Below the pieces are notes generated by a model. The model made no database searches. It saw only the letters and a list, made by a program, of their open reading frames with translations, and was not told the DNA's origin. A DNA stretch of 30,539 nt from Pseudomonadota bacterium (GTDB taxonomy: Bacteria > Pseudomonadota > Gammaproteobacteria > Burkholderiales > Burkholderiaceae_B). A program made the translations under genes and the position numbers. The stretch lies in NCBI GenBank assembly GCA_023427085.1, contig JAEZBO010000082.1, positions 1-30,539 on the forward strand, in the 5' to 3' direction. Positions 17,729 through 24,467 of this stretch are shown here, one piece after another (position 1 is the stretch's first letter; every line of letters starts with the position of its first letter).

Positions 17729-18268
17729 GTGCCCAGCTTTGTTCCTTCCGTATTCCGTCTGCGCACTGGCGTGGCCGTGGCCCTCGTGGCGCTCGCCGTG
17801 GCGGGCTGCTCCTCTGACAAGTGGGGCTTTCCGTATCGCGCCGGCGTCCAGCAAGGCAACTGGATCACCCAAGAGCAGGTCGCCCTGCTGCAGCCCGGCA
17901 TGACCCGCGAACAGGTTCGCTTTGCATTGGGCAGCCCGACGCTGACCAGCGTGCTGCATGCCGATCGCTGGGACTATCCCTATTTCTACCAGCCCGGCAC
18001 CGGCAAGCCGATGGAACGCAAGTTCACGGTCTGGTTCGAGAACGACCGGCTGGCGCGCTGGGAAGGCGATACCCAGCCCGAACTGCAACCGTTCCAGAAA
18101 GAACCCACGCCCGAACAGGTCAAGCGCGAAGAAGCCGAAAGCAAGCGCCAGCAGGCCCGCGAGGCCAAGGACGCGCCGACGCAGGTCGACCGCCGCATCG
18201 AAGTCCAGCCGGTCGATACGACGAATCGCATGCCGAACAACACCGGCAACCCCGAGCCGCTGCGCTAA
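17729..18268 (+). CDS. bamE: Outer-membrane assembly lipoprotein BamE (SmpA/OmlA)
   Basis: Lipoprotein of the BAM complex that folds beta-barrel proteins into the outer membrane. The start is a GTG at 17729 with AAGGGG upstream. A lipoprotein signal (residues 1-26) ends in the lipobox VAG-C27, and Ser at +2 predicts outer-membrane sorting. The SmpA/OmlA core follows: KWGFPYRAGVQQGNWITQEQV, LQPGMTREQVRFALGSPTL, WDYPYFYQPGTGK and the strands RKFTVWFENDRLARWEG. From about residue 113 there is a longer polar, Glu/Lys/Gln-rich tail than in E. coli BamE, making 179 residues; such tails are usual in betaproteobacteria. dapB starts 12 bases later. Confidence 0.95.
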   Translation: MPSFVPSVFRLRTGVAVALVALAVAGCSSDKWGFPYRAGVQQGNWITQEQVALLQPGMTREQVRFALGSPTLTSVLHADRWDYPYFYQPGTGKPMERKFTVWFENDRLARWEGDTQPELQPFQKEPTPEQVKREEAESKRQQAREAKDAPTQVDRRIEVQPVDTTNRMPNNTGNPEPLR

Positions 18269-18280
18269 AGGACACAGACG

Positions 18281-19069
18281 ATGCGTATCGCCATCGCGGG
18301 CGCCAGCGGGCGCATGGGCCGCATGCTGATCGAAGCCGTGCTGGCTTCGTCCGACCTCAAGCTGGCCGTGGCGCTCGACCGCCCCGGCACGCCGCAGCTG
18401 GGCACCGACGCCGGCGCCTTCCTGGGCAGAGACACCGGCGTGCTGATCACCGATGATCTGCAGGCGCTCGCCCAGGCCGACTGCCTGGTCGACTTCACGC
18501 GGCCCGACGGCACGCTGGCGCACCTGCAGGTATGCGCGGATCACGGCGTCAAGCTGGTGATCGGCACCACCGGCTTCGATGACGACGGCCGCGCCGCGAT
18601 CGCCGCGGCGGCCGAGCGCACCGCCATCGTCTATGCCCCCAACATGAGCGTGGGTGTCAACGCCACGCTCAAGCTGCTCGACCTGGCCGCCCGGCTGCTG
18701 CAAAGCGGTTACGACGTCGAGGTCTTCGAGGCTCACCATCGCAACAAGGTCGACGCGCCCTCGGGCACGGCGCTCAAGATGGGCGAGACCATCGCGTCGG
18801 CCTGGGGTAAGTCGCTGGATGACGTCGCCACCTGGGCGCGCCATGGCGAGACCGGCGCGCGCGAAGCCGGCACCATCGGGTTTTCGGTGCTGCGCGGCGG
18901 CGACATCGTCGGCGATCACACCGTATCGTTCTGCGGCATCGGCGAGCGCATCGAGATCACGCACCGCTCGAGCAGCCGCGCCACCTATGCCGAAGGCAGC
19001 CTGCGCGCGGCGCGGTATCTGGATGGCAAGAAGACCGGCCTGTTCGACATGCAGGACGTGCTGGCCTGA
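18281..19069 (+). CDS. dapB: 4-hydroxy-tetrahydrodipicolinate reductase
   Basis: Second committed enzyme of the lysine and meso-diaminopimelate branch, using NAD(P)H. The 262-residue protein has the nucleotide-binding GASGRMGR loop (7-14), the VIGTTGF strand (95-101), APNMSVGVN (120-128), and the substrate motif EAHHRNKVDAPSGTA with H153/H154 and K157, the expected catalytic His and Lys. AAAGGA lies before the ATG. It probably forms an operon with bamE and ends at a strong hairpin terminator. It thus supplies diaminopimelate next to murB, another peptidoglycan-precursor gene on the opposite strand. Confidence 0.97.
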   Translation: MRIAIAGASGRMGRMLIEAVLASSDLKLAVALDRPGTPQLGTDAGAFLGRDTGVLITDDLQALAQADCLVDFTRPDGTLAHLQVCADHGVKLVIGTTGFDDDGRAAIAAAAERTAIVYAPNMSVGVNATLKLLDLAARLLQSGYDVEVFEAHHRNKVDAPSGTALKMGETIASAWGKSLDDVATWARHGETGAREAGTIGFSVLRGGDIVGDHTVSFCGIGERIEITHRSSSRATYAEGSLRAARYLDGKKTGLFDMQDVLA

Positions 19070-19107
19070 GCCGGCTGCATCGGCTGGGCTCGACAACGAG
19101 CCAGCAC

Positions 19108-19139
19108 AAAAAAGCCACCCTCCTGGGTGGCTTTTTTTT
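19108..19139. terminator. Intrinsic terminator between dapB and murB
   Basis: AAAAAAGCCACCC and GGGTGGCTTTTTTTT form a perfect stem (GCCACCC 19114-19120 with GGGTGGC 19125-19131) with a TCCT loop and eight T's on the plus strand. The upstream A-run lets it serve the convergent murB as well. Confidence 0.95.
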
Positions 19140-19191
19140 GGATCCGCCTGCCGCCACCTATCGAGCTGGCGCAGCCCAAGGCCGTTGCGAC

Positions 19192-20253
19192 TCAGCCAGA
19201 AACGACGATCGGCTCGGGCTCGAGCGCGACGCCGTAACGCGCCAGCACATCGCGCTGGACCTGCGCCGCCAGCGCAAGGATATCGGCTGCCTGCGCGCCG
19301 CCATGATTGACCAGCACCAGCGCCTGCCGGTCATGGACCCCGACGGGCCCCAGCTTCCGGCCTTTCCAACCGCAGGCATCGATCAACCAGCCGGCCGCCA
19401 GCTTGTAGCTGCCATCTGGCTGCGCATAAGAGACCAACTGCGGAAACGACGCGCGCAAGCGCGCATGCGTGTCGGCATCGACGATCGGATTCTTGAAGAA
19501 GCTGCCGGCATTGCCCAGCACGGCGGGATCGGGCAGCTTGGCGCGGCGCACTTCGCAGACCGCGTCGAAGATGGCCTGCGCGCTGATCTGGTCGGCAGGT
19601 TTGCCGGCCAGCGCCGGATGGTTCAGCAGATCGGGATACCGCAGCACCGGTTGCCACGGCCGCGGCAAGGCGAAGCGCACCGACAGGATCAGCCAGCGCC
19701 CCGGCGCGGCGTGTTTGAACACGCTGTCGCGATACGCGAAGGCGCAGGCATCGGCGTCGAACACCACTTTTTTGCCGGCGTCGATGTCCCAGGCCGTCAG
19801 CTGCACGAATCGATCGGCCAGTTCGAGGCCATAGGCGCCGATGTTCTGCACCGGCGCGGCGCCGACCTGGCCGGGGATCAGGGCCAGATTCTCCAGCCCG
19901 TCCCAGCCGTTCTGCACGCAGGCCTGCACGAAGCCATGCCAGTTCTGGCCGGCGCCCGCCTCGACGATCCACGCGTCCGCCCGCGCCTCGACCAGCCGCA
20001 GCCCCGGCAGCGCCACCCGGATCACCAGTCCGCCCAGTTGCGCAGGCAGCACCACATTGCTGCCGCCGCCCAACACCAGGCGTTGCGCAAAGCCGCGCGC
20101 CTGCTGCGTCAGCGCCGGCAACTGCGACTCGTCGCTGATCGTCACGCAGTGCCGCGCCATCGACGGCAGGCCCAGCGTGTTGTGGGCGAGCAATGAAGCG
20201 GGAGCGGCGGGCGGCAAGGGAACGGCGGGAGTTGAATCGGGGGCGCTTGACAT
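19192..20253 (-). CDS. murB: UDP-N-acetylenolpyruvoylglucosamine reductase
   Basis: FAD enzyme that makes UDP-N-acetylmuramate for peptidoglycan. The 353-residue protein is of the E. coli-like type I: an FAD-binding domain with LVLGGGSNVV (59-68), the PGQVGAAPVQNIGAYG segment (127-142), the YRDSVFK loop (174-180), then the catalytic serine in GNAGSFFKNP (S251) and a C-terminal Glu region (LEPEPIV). The N-terminal 20 residues are Pro/Ala/Ser-rich and may not be conserved. It converges on dapB at a shared terminator and diverges from the Gly-tRNA across an AT-rich gap of 268 bases. Confidence 0.97.
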   Translation of the reverse strand: MSSAPDSTPAVPLPPAAPASLLAHNTLGLPSMARHCVTISDESQLPALTQQARGFAQRLVLGGGSNVVLPAQLGGLVIRVALPGLRLVEARADAWIVEAGAGQNWHGFVQACVQNGWDGLENLALIPGQVGAAPVQNIGAYGLELADRFVQLTAWDIDAGKKVVFDADACAFAYRDSVFKHAAPGRWLILSVRFALPRPWQPVLRYPDLLNHPALAGKPADQISAQAIFDAVCEVRRAKLPDPAVLGNAGSFFKNPIVDADTHARLRASFPQLVSYAQPDGSYKLAAGWLIDACGWKGRKLGPVGVHDRQALVLVNHGGAQAADILALAAQVQRDVLARYGVALEPEPIVVSG

Positions 20254-20344
20254 GCCTGGCAGTAGGTGTGCTATAGTTTCGGTCTTCGCTCTTATAGTAC
20301 CTGATGCAGCAAAGCAGCTTGTTCAGCCCTTCGGCAAGACAAAA

Positions 20345-20471
20345 GCAAATTTGCAGCTCAGCGCGGCGGTTCTTTATGGGTGCATAGTGGCCTAGCCCAC
20401 TGACTCGATAAAAAAATCGCCAGGTTTGCAAAAAAACTGCAAACACGCCGAAAAATCATGTATGATAACGG
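20345..20471. promoter_or_regulatory. AT-rich regulatory region between murB and tRNA-Gly
   Basis: Several dyads are visible: GCAAATTTGC (20345-20354, perfect), a 16-base near-palindrome AGTGG..CCACT (20386-20401), and TTTGCA (20425-20430) with TGCAAA (20438-20443). TATGAT (20461-20466) is the likely tRNA -10; the hexamer 17 bases upstream is TGCAAA, a weak -35 lying in the last dyad. No gene is seen in 20254-20521. Confidence 0.5.
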
Positions 20472-20521
20472 ACTTTCAGCGACACACCATACGCTGAACG
20501 CAGTCAAAAGCAGTATCCCAA

Positions 20522-20597
20522 GCGGGAGTAGCTCAGTTGGTAGAGCGCAACCTTGCCAAGGTTGAGGTCGCGAGTTCGAGACTCGTCTCCCGCTCCA
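20522..20597 (+). tRNA. tRNA-Gly (anticodon GCC)
   Basis: A 76-base cloverleaf with encoded CCA. The acceptor stem GCGGGAG pairs with CTCCCGC, discriminator T, then CCA. D-arm GCTCAGTTGGTAGAGC, anticodon arm CCTTGCCAAGG with anticodon GCC, and T-arm CGAGTTCGAGACTCG are all well formed. It reads GGC and GGT glycine codons, which are abundant in this GC-rich window. A hairpin and an intrinsic terminator follow. Confidence 0.98.
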
Positions 20598-20604
20598 AAT
20601 TATT

Positions 20605-20630
20605 ATCTACAGACTGCGCTGTCTGTAGAT
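20605..20630. repeat. Perfect hairpin downstream of tRNA-Gly
   Basis: ATCTACAGAC (20605-20614) and GTCTGTAGAT (20621-20630) are perfect 10-base arms around TGCGCT. It has no T-run and precedes the true terminator by five bases, so it may define the 3' end of the tRNA precursor for nucleases. A transposon-end remnant is a less likely alternative. Confidence 0.6.
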
Positions 20631-20635
20631 GCCTG

Positions 20636-20662
20636 AAAAAAAGGAGCTTCGGCTCCTTTTTT
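20636..20662. terminator. Intrinsic terminator with TTCG tetraloop
   Basis: GGAGC-TTCG-GCTCC (20643-20656) flanked by seven A's and six T's. The C(TTCG)G closing pair makes a very stable loop. It ends the tRNA transcript and, through the A-run, may also stop the convergent GST operon. The remaining bases up to the GST stop (20663-20830) show no gene. Confidence 0.93.
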
Positions 20663-20830
20663 CATTTCTGCTCCACTCTCGATCGCCTCGCCATCGGTGT
20701 CCACGGTTGGACTCACCCGAGCCTGGGCGGTACCGCACAAGAATATCGTGACGGTCGCGCTACCATGGACCCGGCCAGGCCCGTGGCAAAACCCGGTCCC
20801 CCGCCGCGCGCCCAACAGATAACAATGTTC

Positions 20831-21448
20831 TTATAACGACGGGCCGCGGATCCCTTCCATGCCGACAAAACCGGGAATCGAACCGACCCGGTCGACCCAG
20901 CGCAGGATATTCGGGTACGCGTCGAGCGCAACCCGCCCTTCGTGCGCCAATGCCACATACGGAAAACAAGCGATGTCCGCCACGGTCGGCCGCTCGGCTG
21001 CCAGCCAGTTGCGGTCAACCAGCGCATCGTCCATGAATCGCAAGGTCCGGTGGCATTGGTCGTGGACCGCCACGATATCGACCCCCTCGGCTTCCTTGGC
21101 CTTACGATAGAACAAGCGCGCCATCTGCAGGCTGCGTGAAATCTCGTTGCACGCGGTCGACAGCCACAGACCGATGCCGGCCCATTCGGCAGGCCTCTCA
21201 CCCATCCAGCGCGGTCCATAGCTAGCAGCGAGATAGAGCAGGATGCCCTGACTGTCGTACAGGGTGAGGTCGCCATCGACCAGCACAGGGACTTCGCGCT
21301 TGGGGTTGAGCGCCACGAAGGGCGCCTGATCCTGCTCGTGCGCGAACAAGTTCACGTGACGGCGTACGTAGGTCAGCCCCAGCATGGACAGCATCAGCCG
21401 TACCTTGTGTGAATTGCCCGAGAGATCGAAGTCGTAGAGAACAATCAT
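20831..21448 (-). CDS. Glutathione S-transferase family protein
   Basis: A 205-residue cytoplasmic protein with the GST layout: thioredoxin-like N-terminal domain (1-80) starting LYDFDLSGNSHKVRLML with a Ser in the catalytic loop (S10/S13), the cis-Pro of REVPVL (P54) and the glutathione gamma-Glu contact DSQGI (D65-S66); then the helical C-terminal domain with PTVADIACFPYVALA, the N-capping box typical of the family. It likely binds glutathione and acts on an electrophilic or peroxidised compound. It follows the Bug receptor gene by only nine bases, so both should be expressed under the GntR regulator; glutathione may be used in handling the imported compound. Confidence 0.9.
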   Translation of the reverse strand: MIVLYDFDLSGNSHKVRLMLSMLGLTYVRRHVNLFAHEQDQAPFVALNPKREVPVLVDGDLTLYDSQGILLYLAASYGPRWMGERPAEWAGIGLWLSTACNEISRSLQMARLFYRKAKEAEGVDIVAVHDQCHRTLRFMDDALVDRNWLAAERPTVADIACFPYVALAHEGRVALDAYPNILRWVDRVGSIPGFVGMEGIRGPSL

Positions 21449-21457
21449 GCCGTTAGC

Positions 21458-22435
21458 CTATTCGTCGATGCTGATATTCAGTTGGGCAAGCAGTTGCTGA
21501 TTGGCGATGAAGTCGCTTTTGACCAGATCCCGGTACGCCCGGGCATCGGCAATTGATGGTGAATAGCCGTAGCGAACCAAGTCACTGGCCAGTTCGGCGT
21601 CTTTAGCCAGCGCGACGAATGCCGCCGCCAGCCGATCGACCACCGCCGGCGGCATCGAGGCCGGACCGGTCAGCCCGACCCAGGGTGGCTGCGCCACGTT
21701 GTCGACGCCGCTTTCGGCAAAGGTCGGCACATCGGCAAGCATGGGGTGGCGGCGCGCGTCGGCGATGGCGAGCAGCCTGATGCGGCCATCCCTGGCGTAT
21801 TCCTGTGCCAGGCGGACGTCCAGGAAGGTCAACGAGATTTGCCCGCCTGCCAGATCCGTGAGCGCACGCGATGCGCCCGGATACGGCACGTGCAATATCT
21901 GCGCGCCGGTTTCACGCTTGAAGATCTCGAAGGCAGTGTAGGTCGGATTGCCGAATCCCGCCGACCCGAAGCTGATCTGATCCGGATTCGCCTTGCTATG
22001 CGCCACCAGGTCGGCCAGCGTGGTGGCCGGCACCGACGCGTGCGCAGCCAGCACCAGCGGCATGCGCGCCACCAGCCCCAGAAAGGTGAAATCCTCGAGC
22101 GTCGCATACGCCACTTTTTTTCTTATGTGCGGCTGCAGCGTCAGCGTGCCGCTGTCGGTCATGCCCAGCACATAGCCGTCCGGGCGCGTCTGGGCCAGGG
22201 CCTGCGCGGCGATCATGCCGCCGGCGCCAGGTCGGTACTCGACCACGACCGACTGACCCAGCTGCGCGCCCAGCCTGGACACGAACAAGCGGGTGATCGT
22301 ATCGATGCCACCCCCGGCGGGGTAGCCTATCCACACGCTGACGGGTCGTTGCGGATAGGCAGCCGACGCCGCGATCGCGCCCGGTGGCATGACTAGGGCC
22401 GCCGCCGCACAGCCGACAAAGTCTCTTCTACGCAT
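21458..22435 (-). CDS. Bug-family (TctC-like) periplasmic solute-binding receptor
   Basis: A 325-residue extracytoplasmic receptor of the Bug/TctC family, which binds carboxylates or related small anions for tripartite tricarboxylate (TTT) transport and is greatly expanded in Bordetella. The N-terminus MRRRDFVGCAAAALVMPPGAIAASA is a twin-arginine-like or Sec signal. The mature part shows YPQRPVSVWIGYPAGGGIDTITRL, VVEYRPGAGGMIAAQ, ISFGSAGFGNPTYTAFE and ILHVPYPGASRALTDLAGGQI, all family landmarks of the ligand pocket. Carboxylate-binding Bug proteins often carry an acidic residue in the PGxxxD loop, here GYPAGGGID. No TctA/TctB membrane genes are nearby, as usual for orphan Bugs. It diverges from the gntR gene and shares an operator-containing gap. 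Confidence 0.94.
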   Translation of the reverse strand: MRRRDFVGCAAAALVMPPGAIAASAAYPQRPVSVWIGYPAGGGIDTITRLFVSRLGAQLGQSVVVEYRPGAGGMIAAQALAQTRPDGYVLGMTDSGTLTLQPHIRKKVAYATLEDFTFLGLVARMPLVLAAHASVPATTLADLVAHSKANPDQISFGSAGFGNPTYTAFEIFKRETGAQILHVPYPGASRALTDLAGGQISLTFLDVRLAQEYARDGRIRLLAIADARRHPMLADVPTFAESGVDNVAQPPWVGLTGPASMPPAVVDRLAAAFVALAKDAELASDLVRYGYSPSIADARAYRDLVKSDFIANQQLLAQLNISIDE

Positions 22436-22469
22436 AGCAACACCCTCTGGCTTGTGTTAAGGTGCCATC

Positions 22470-22498
22470 AGAATAGCAGGCTGTCTGACAGATAATAA
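22470..22498 (-). promoter_or_regulatory. Predicted receptor promoter with embedded operator
   Basis: On the minus strand: -35 TTATTA (22498-22493), 17-base spacer, -10 TATTCT (22475-22470) preceded by TGC, an extended -10. The spacer contains the palindrome CTGTCTGACAG (22481-22491), with the GT-N3-AC core common in FadR/FCD-type GntR operators. A repressor bound there would block RNA polymerase at this promoter. Confidence 0.6.
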
Positions 22499-22584
22499 TC
22501 GGGTAAGCCCCTATTCCGATGCTACGGTAGCCCGTCCGGCCCAGGCTGCGAATGCCCAGCCCCGTCACCTTGCTGGCGGGGCCT

Positions 22585-22603
22585 CTGTAGAATCCGACTA
22601 CAG
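22585..22603. promoter_or_regulatory. Inverted repeat upstream of gntR
   Basis: CTGTAG (22585-22590) and CTACAG (22598-22603) are perfect 6-base arms separated by seven bases, 18 bases before the gntR ATG. The sequence overlaps TAGAAT, a possible -10. It could be an autoregulatory site. It differs from the CTGTCTG motif beyond the shared CTGT. Confidence 0.4.
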
Positions 22604-22620
22604 CCACTATTTGCCATGCC

Positions 22621-23373
22621 ATGACGAACGGCGCCTCTCATTCATTTCTGTCCGATATCAATAGCGTGCGTCGCTCGAACCTGGTCGACGAGGTGATCGT
22701 GCAGCTGCGCGACATGATCGAAAGCCGCAAGGGCCAGGCCGGCGACCGGCTGCCCTCGGAAGCGGAAATGGCCAAGAGTTTCGGCGTGGGCCGTTCCACG
22801 CTACGCGAGGCGATTCGGGTGCTGGCCCATCTGGGCCTGGTGGAGTCGCGCAGCGGTTCCGGCACCTTCATCACCGGCCAGACGGTACGGGCCGTGCAGC
22901 AGGATCGTCATGTCACGCTGCGCGAACTGCGGCACACGCTGGACTTTCGCTATGGGGTCGAGATCGTGGCCTGCAAGCTGGCCGCCGCCAGCCGCAGCGA
23001 ATCCCAGATGACCGACATCCGCGCCAGTTGGAGCGCCTGCTCGGCACTGGACGTCCGCGACGACTATGACGGCTTTGCCCGGCGCGACTACGCCTTTCAC
23101 CGCGCCATCGTGGCCGCGTCGCAGAACCGCCTGCTGCTGGGTGCGTTCGAGTCGGCCGCCGAGGATATCCAGCGCGCCAGCCGAACGCTGCTGCAATTGG
23201 GCCCGATCGAATCGATGCTGCATTTCCATGACGACCTGGTCAATGCCATCGCCAGACGCGAGGTCGACGGCGCCGAGCAGGCCGTGCGCAAGAATCTCGA
23301 CGATGTCGGCCGCCGCATCCGGATGCTGGCCGACCTGACAGTCGAACCCGCCGCCCACCCGCCTGCCCGCTGA
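22621..23373 (+). CDS. GntR-family transcriptional regulator (FadR subfamily, FCD domain)
   Basis: A 250-residue regulator. The winged helix covers about 18-88, with RLPSEAEMAKSFGVGRSTLR as the core and the wing SRSGSGTFI. The C-terminal FCD effector domain (about 95-235) keeps the likely metal-site D156..H160 (RRDYAFHRAI) and H203 (HDDLVNAI). The last ligand, usually a His in a (R/E)xHL motif, appears to be N225 in VRKNLDDV, so metal or ligand binding may be altered. No good Shine-Dalgarno is visible before the ATG. It diverges from the receptor-GST pair and is followed by the hydrolase. A CTGTCTG palindrome flanks it on both sides, so it probably represses both arms until an unknown acid effector binds. 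Confidence 0.93.
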   Translation: MTNGASHSFLSDINSVRRSNLVDEVIVQLRDMIESRKGQAGDRLPSEAEMAKSFGVGRSTLREAIRVLAHLGLVESRSGSGTFITGQTVRAVQQDRHVTLRELRHTLDFRYGVEIVACKLAAASRSESQMTDIRASWSACSALDVRDDYDGFARRDYAFHRAIVAASQNRLLLGAFESAAEDIQRASRTLLQLGPIESMLHFHDDLVNAIARREVDGAEQAVRKNLDDVGRRIRMLADLTVEPAAHPPAR

Positions 23374-23408
23374 TCCTGCCAGACACCTGATCCTATACGC
23401 GACCCAGG

Positions 23409-23456
23409 CTGTCTGATAGCATGACAGACAGTCAGGTGTACACCGCGTAGCGGTGT
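23409..23456. promoter_or_regulatory. Cluster of overlapping palindromes upstream of the hydrolase gene
   Basis: Three dyads lie within 48 bases: CTGTCTG (23409-23415) with CAGACAG (23425-23431) across nine bases; the perfect GGTGTACACC (23435-23444); and ACACCGC (23440-23446) with GCGGTGT (23450-23456). The last two overlap and exclude each other as hairpins. The first repeats the motif found in the receptor promoter, and TAGCAT (23417-23422) within it is a possible -10. It lies in the 117-base gap between the gntR stop and the hydrolase start. Confidence 0.6.
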
Positions 23457-23490
23457 CCGCGACTGGCTGACTTTCCGGAGGCTTTTCCAG

Positions 23491-24312
23491 ATGCCATACC
23501 TTTCGATCGCGCAGGCTGCGTCTCCCGACGCAAAGTTGTATTACCAGGAGTTCGGACAAGGTACGCCCGTCATCTTCACCAGCGCGGGACTGTTGACCCA
23601 CAAGCAGTGGGACGAGCAGGTGGCGCTGCTGAGCACGCGCCATCGCACCATCACCTACGACTGGATGGGCACTGGAAGATCGGACCGTCCCAACCTCGGG
23701 TACGACGTCGAGCTCGCCGTTGATAGTCTCTGCGCGCTACTCGAGCAGCGTGCGCAGGCGCCCACGGCGCTGGTCGGCCATGGAATCGGCTGCCATATCT
23801 CGATACTGGCTGCCTTGAAGCGGCCCGGGCTGGTCAGCCGTCTGGTGCTGTGCAGCGGAGCGCCCTGGTACAAGGGCAATCGCGACGGCGCGGGCGGCTT
23901 CTCGGAAGAGTTCATGGCGTTCTGGCGCGCCCGCATGACGCTGACGACCATGCCGGCCGCGCAAGCCATCGCGGACCTGGCTGACGAATATCTCTACAAC
24001 GAGCCGCCGCACGGGGCGCTGGGCGCGGCGGTGCTGGCACAGGCGCTGGATTGGCCCATGCATGTATTCAAGTCGTATACCGAGTCGATGGCCAGCATCG
24101 ATCTGAGTGAGCGCATCGGCGAGATTCAATGCCCTACCCTGGTCATGCACGGCCGCCACGACCGCAAGCAACGATACGCCGGTGGGCGCTACCTGGCCGA
24201 TCACATCGCCAAGGCACGGCTGGTGACCTTCGAAGACAGCGCCCATATGATCATGTTCGAAGAGCTGGGGCGGTTTTCCGGCGAGCTGTCGGATTTCCTC
24301 GCACAAGCCTAG
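23491..24312 (+). CDS. Alpha/beta-hydrolase fold protein with degenerate nucleophile elbow
   Basis: A 273-residue soluble protein with the whole alpha/beta-hydrolase framework: the oxyanion-side strand PVIFTSAGLLTHKQWD, the DWMGTGRSD loop (57-65), the elbow strand TALVGHGIGCHIS, the acid loop MHGRHDRKQ (D224) and the terminal His in DSAHMIMFEE (H252). The nucleophile position of G-x-S-x-G is Gly (G96-H-G98-I-G100), read unambiguously from the codons CAT GGA ATC. Without Ser, Cys or Asp there, classical ester or epoxide hydrolysis is not expected; a lyase, isomerase or non-catalytic role is possible. C101 is adjacent. GGAGG (23477-23481) precedes the ATG. It lies after gntR and its upstream operator-like site, and before the Rid gene. 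Confidence 0.88.
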   Translation: MPYLSIAQAASPDAKLYYQEFGQGTPVIFTSAGLLTHKQWDEQVALLSTRHRTITYDWMGTGRSDRPNLGYDVELAVDSLCALLEQRAQAPTALVGHGIGCHISILAALKRPGLVSRLVLCSGAPWYKGNRDGAGGFSEEFMAFWRARMTLTTMPAAQAIADLADEYLYNEPPHGALGAAVLAQALDWPMHVFKSYTESMASIDLSERIGEIQCPTLVMHGRHDRKQRYAGGRYLADHIAKARLVTFEDSAHMIMFEELGRFSGELSDFLAQA

Positions 24313-24423
24313 CCGGCCAGCAAGCCAGCCACCCTGCGCGAGACGCATTTTTGCGCTCGTGCCAGCGCAGCAATGCGAGCCCGGTCGCGATGTCGCGCTG
24401 ATAAGCTGAATTCTCGATGAATC

Positions 24424-24451
24424 GCGGCTCGCCGTGCTGCGCGCGAGCCGC
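24424..24451. repeat. Hairpin in the leader of the Rid-family gene
   Basis: GCGGCTCGC (24424-24432) and GCGAGCCGC (24443-24451) are perfect 9-base arms, ending a few bases before the Shine-Dalgarno GGGAG of the next gene. No T-run follows. A smaller bulged stem (24339-24359, TTTT loop) lies earlier in the same 155-base gap, which contains no gene. Confidence 0.5.
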
Positions 24452-24467
24452 CGCCAGGGAGAATTCC

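Noticed and set aside
20537..20836. Frame of 99 codons through the tRNA and its terminator
   Set aside because: Covers a tRNA and two hairpins; not a credible gene.
22470..22603. Transposon terminal repeats flanking gntR
   Set aside because: The CTGTCTG repeats are short, are placed within promoter-like sequence, and no transposase or target duplication is visible; operator sites explain them better.
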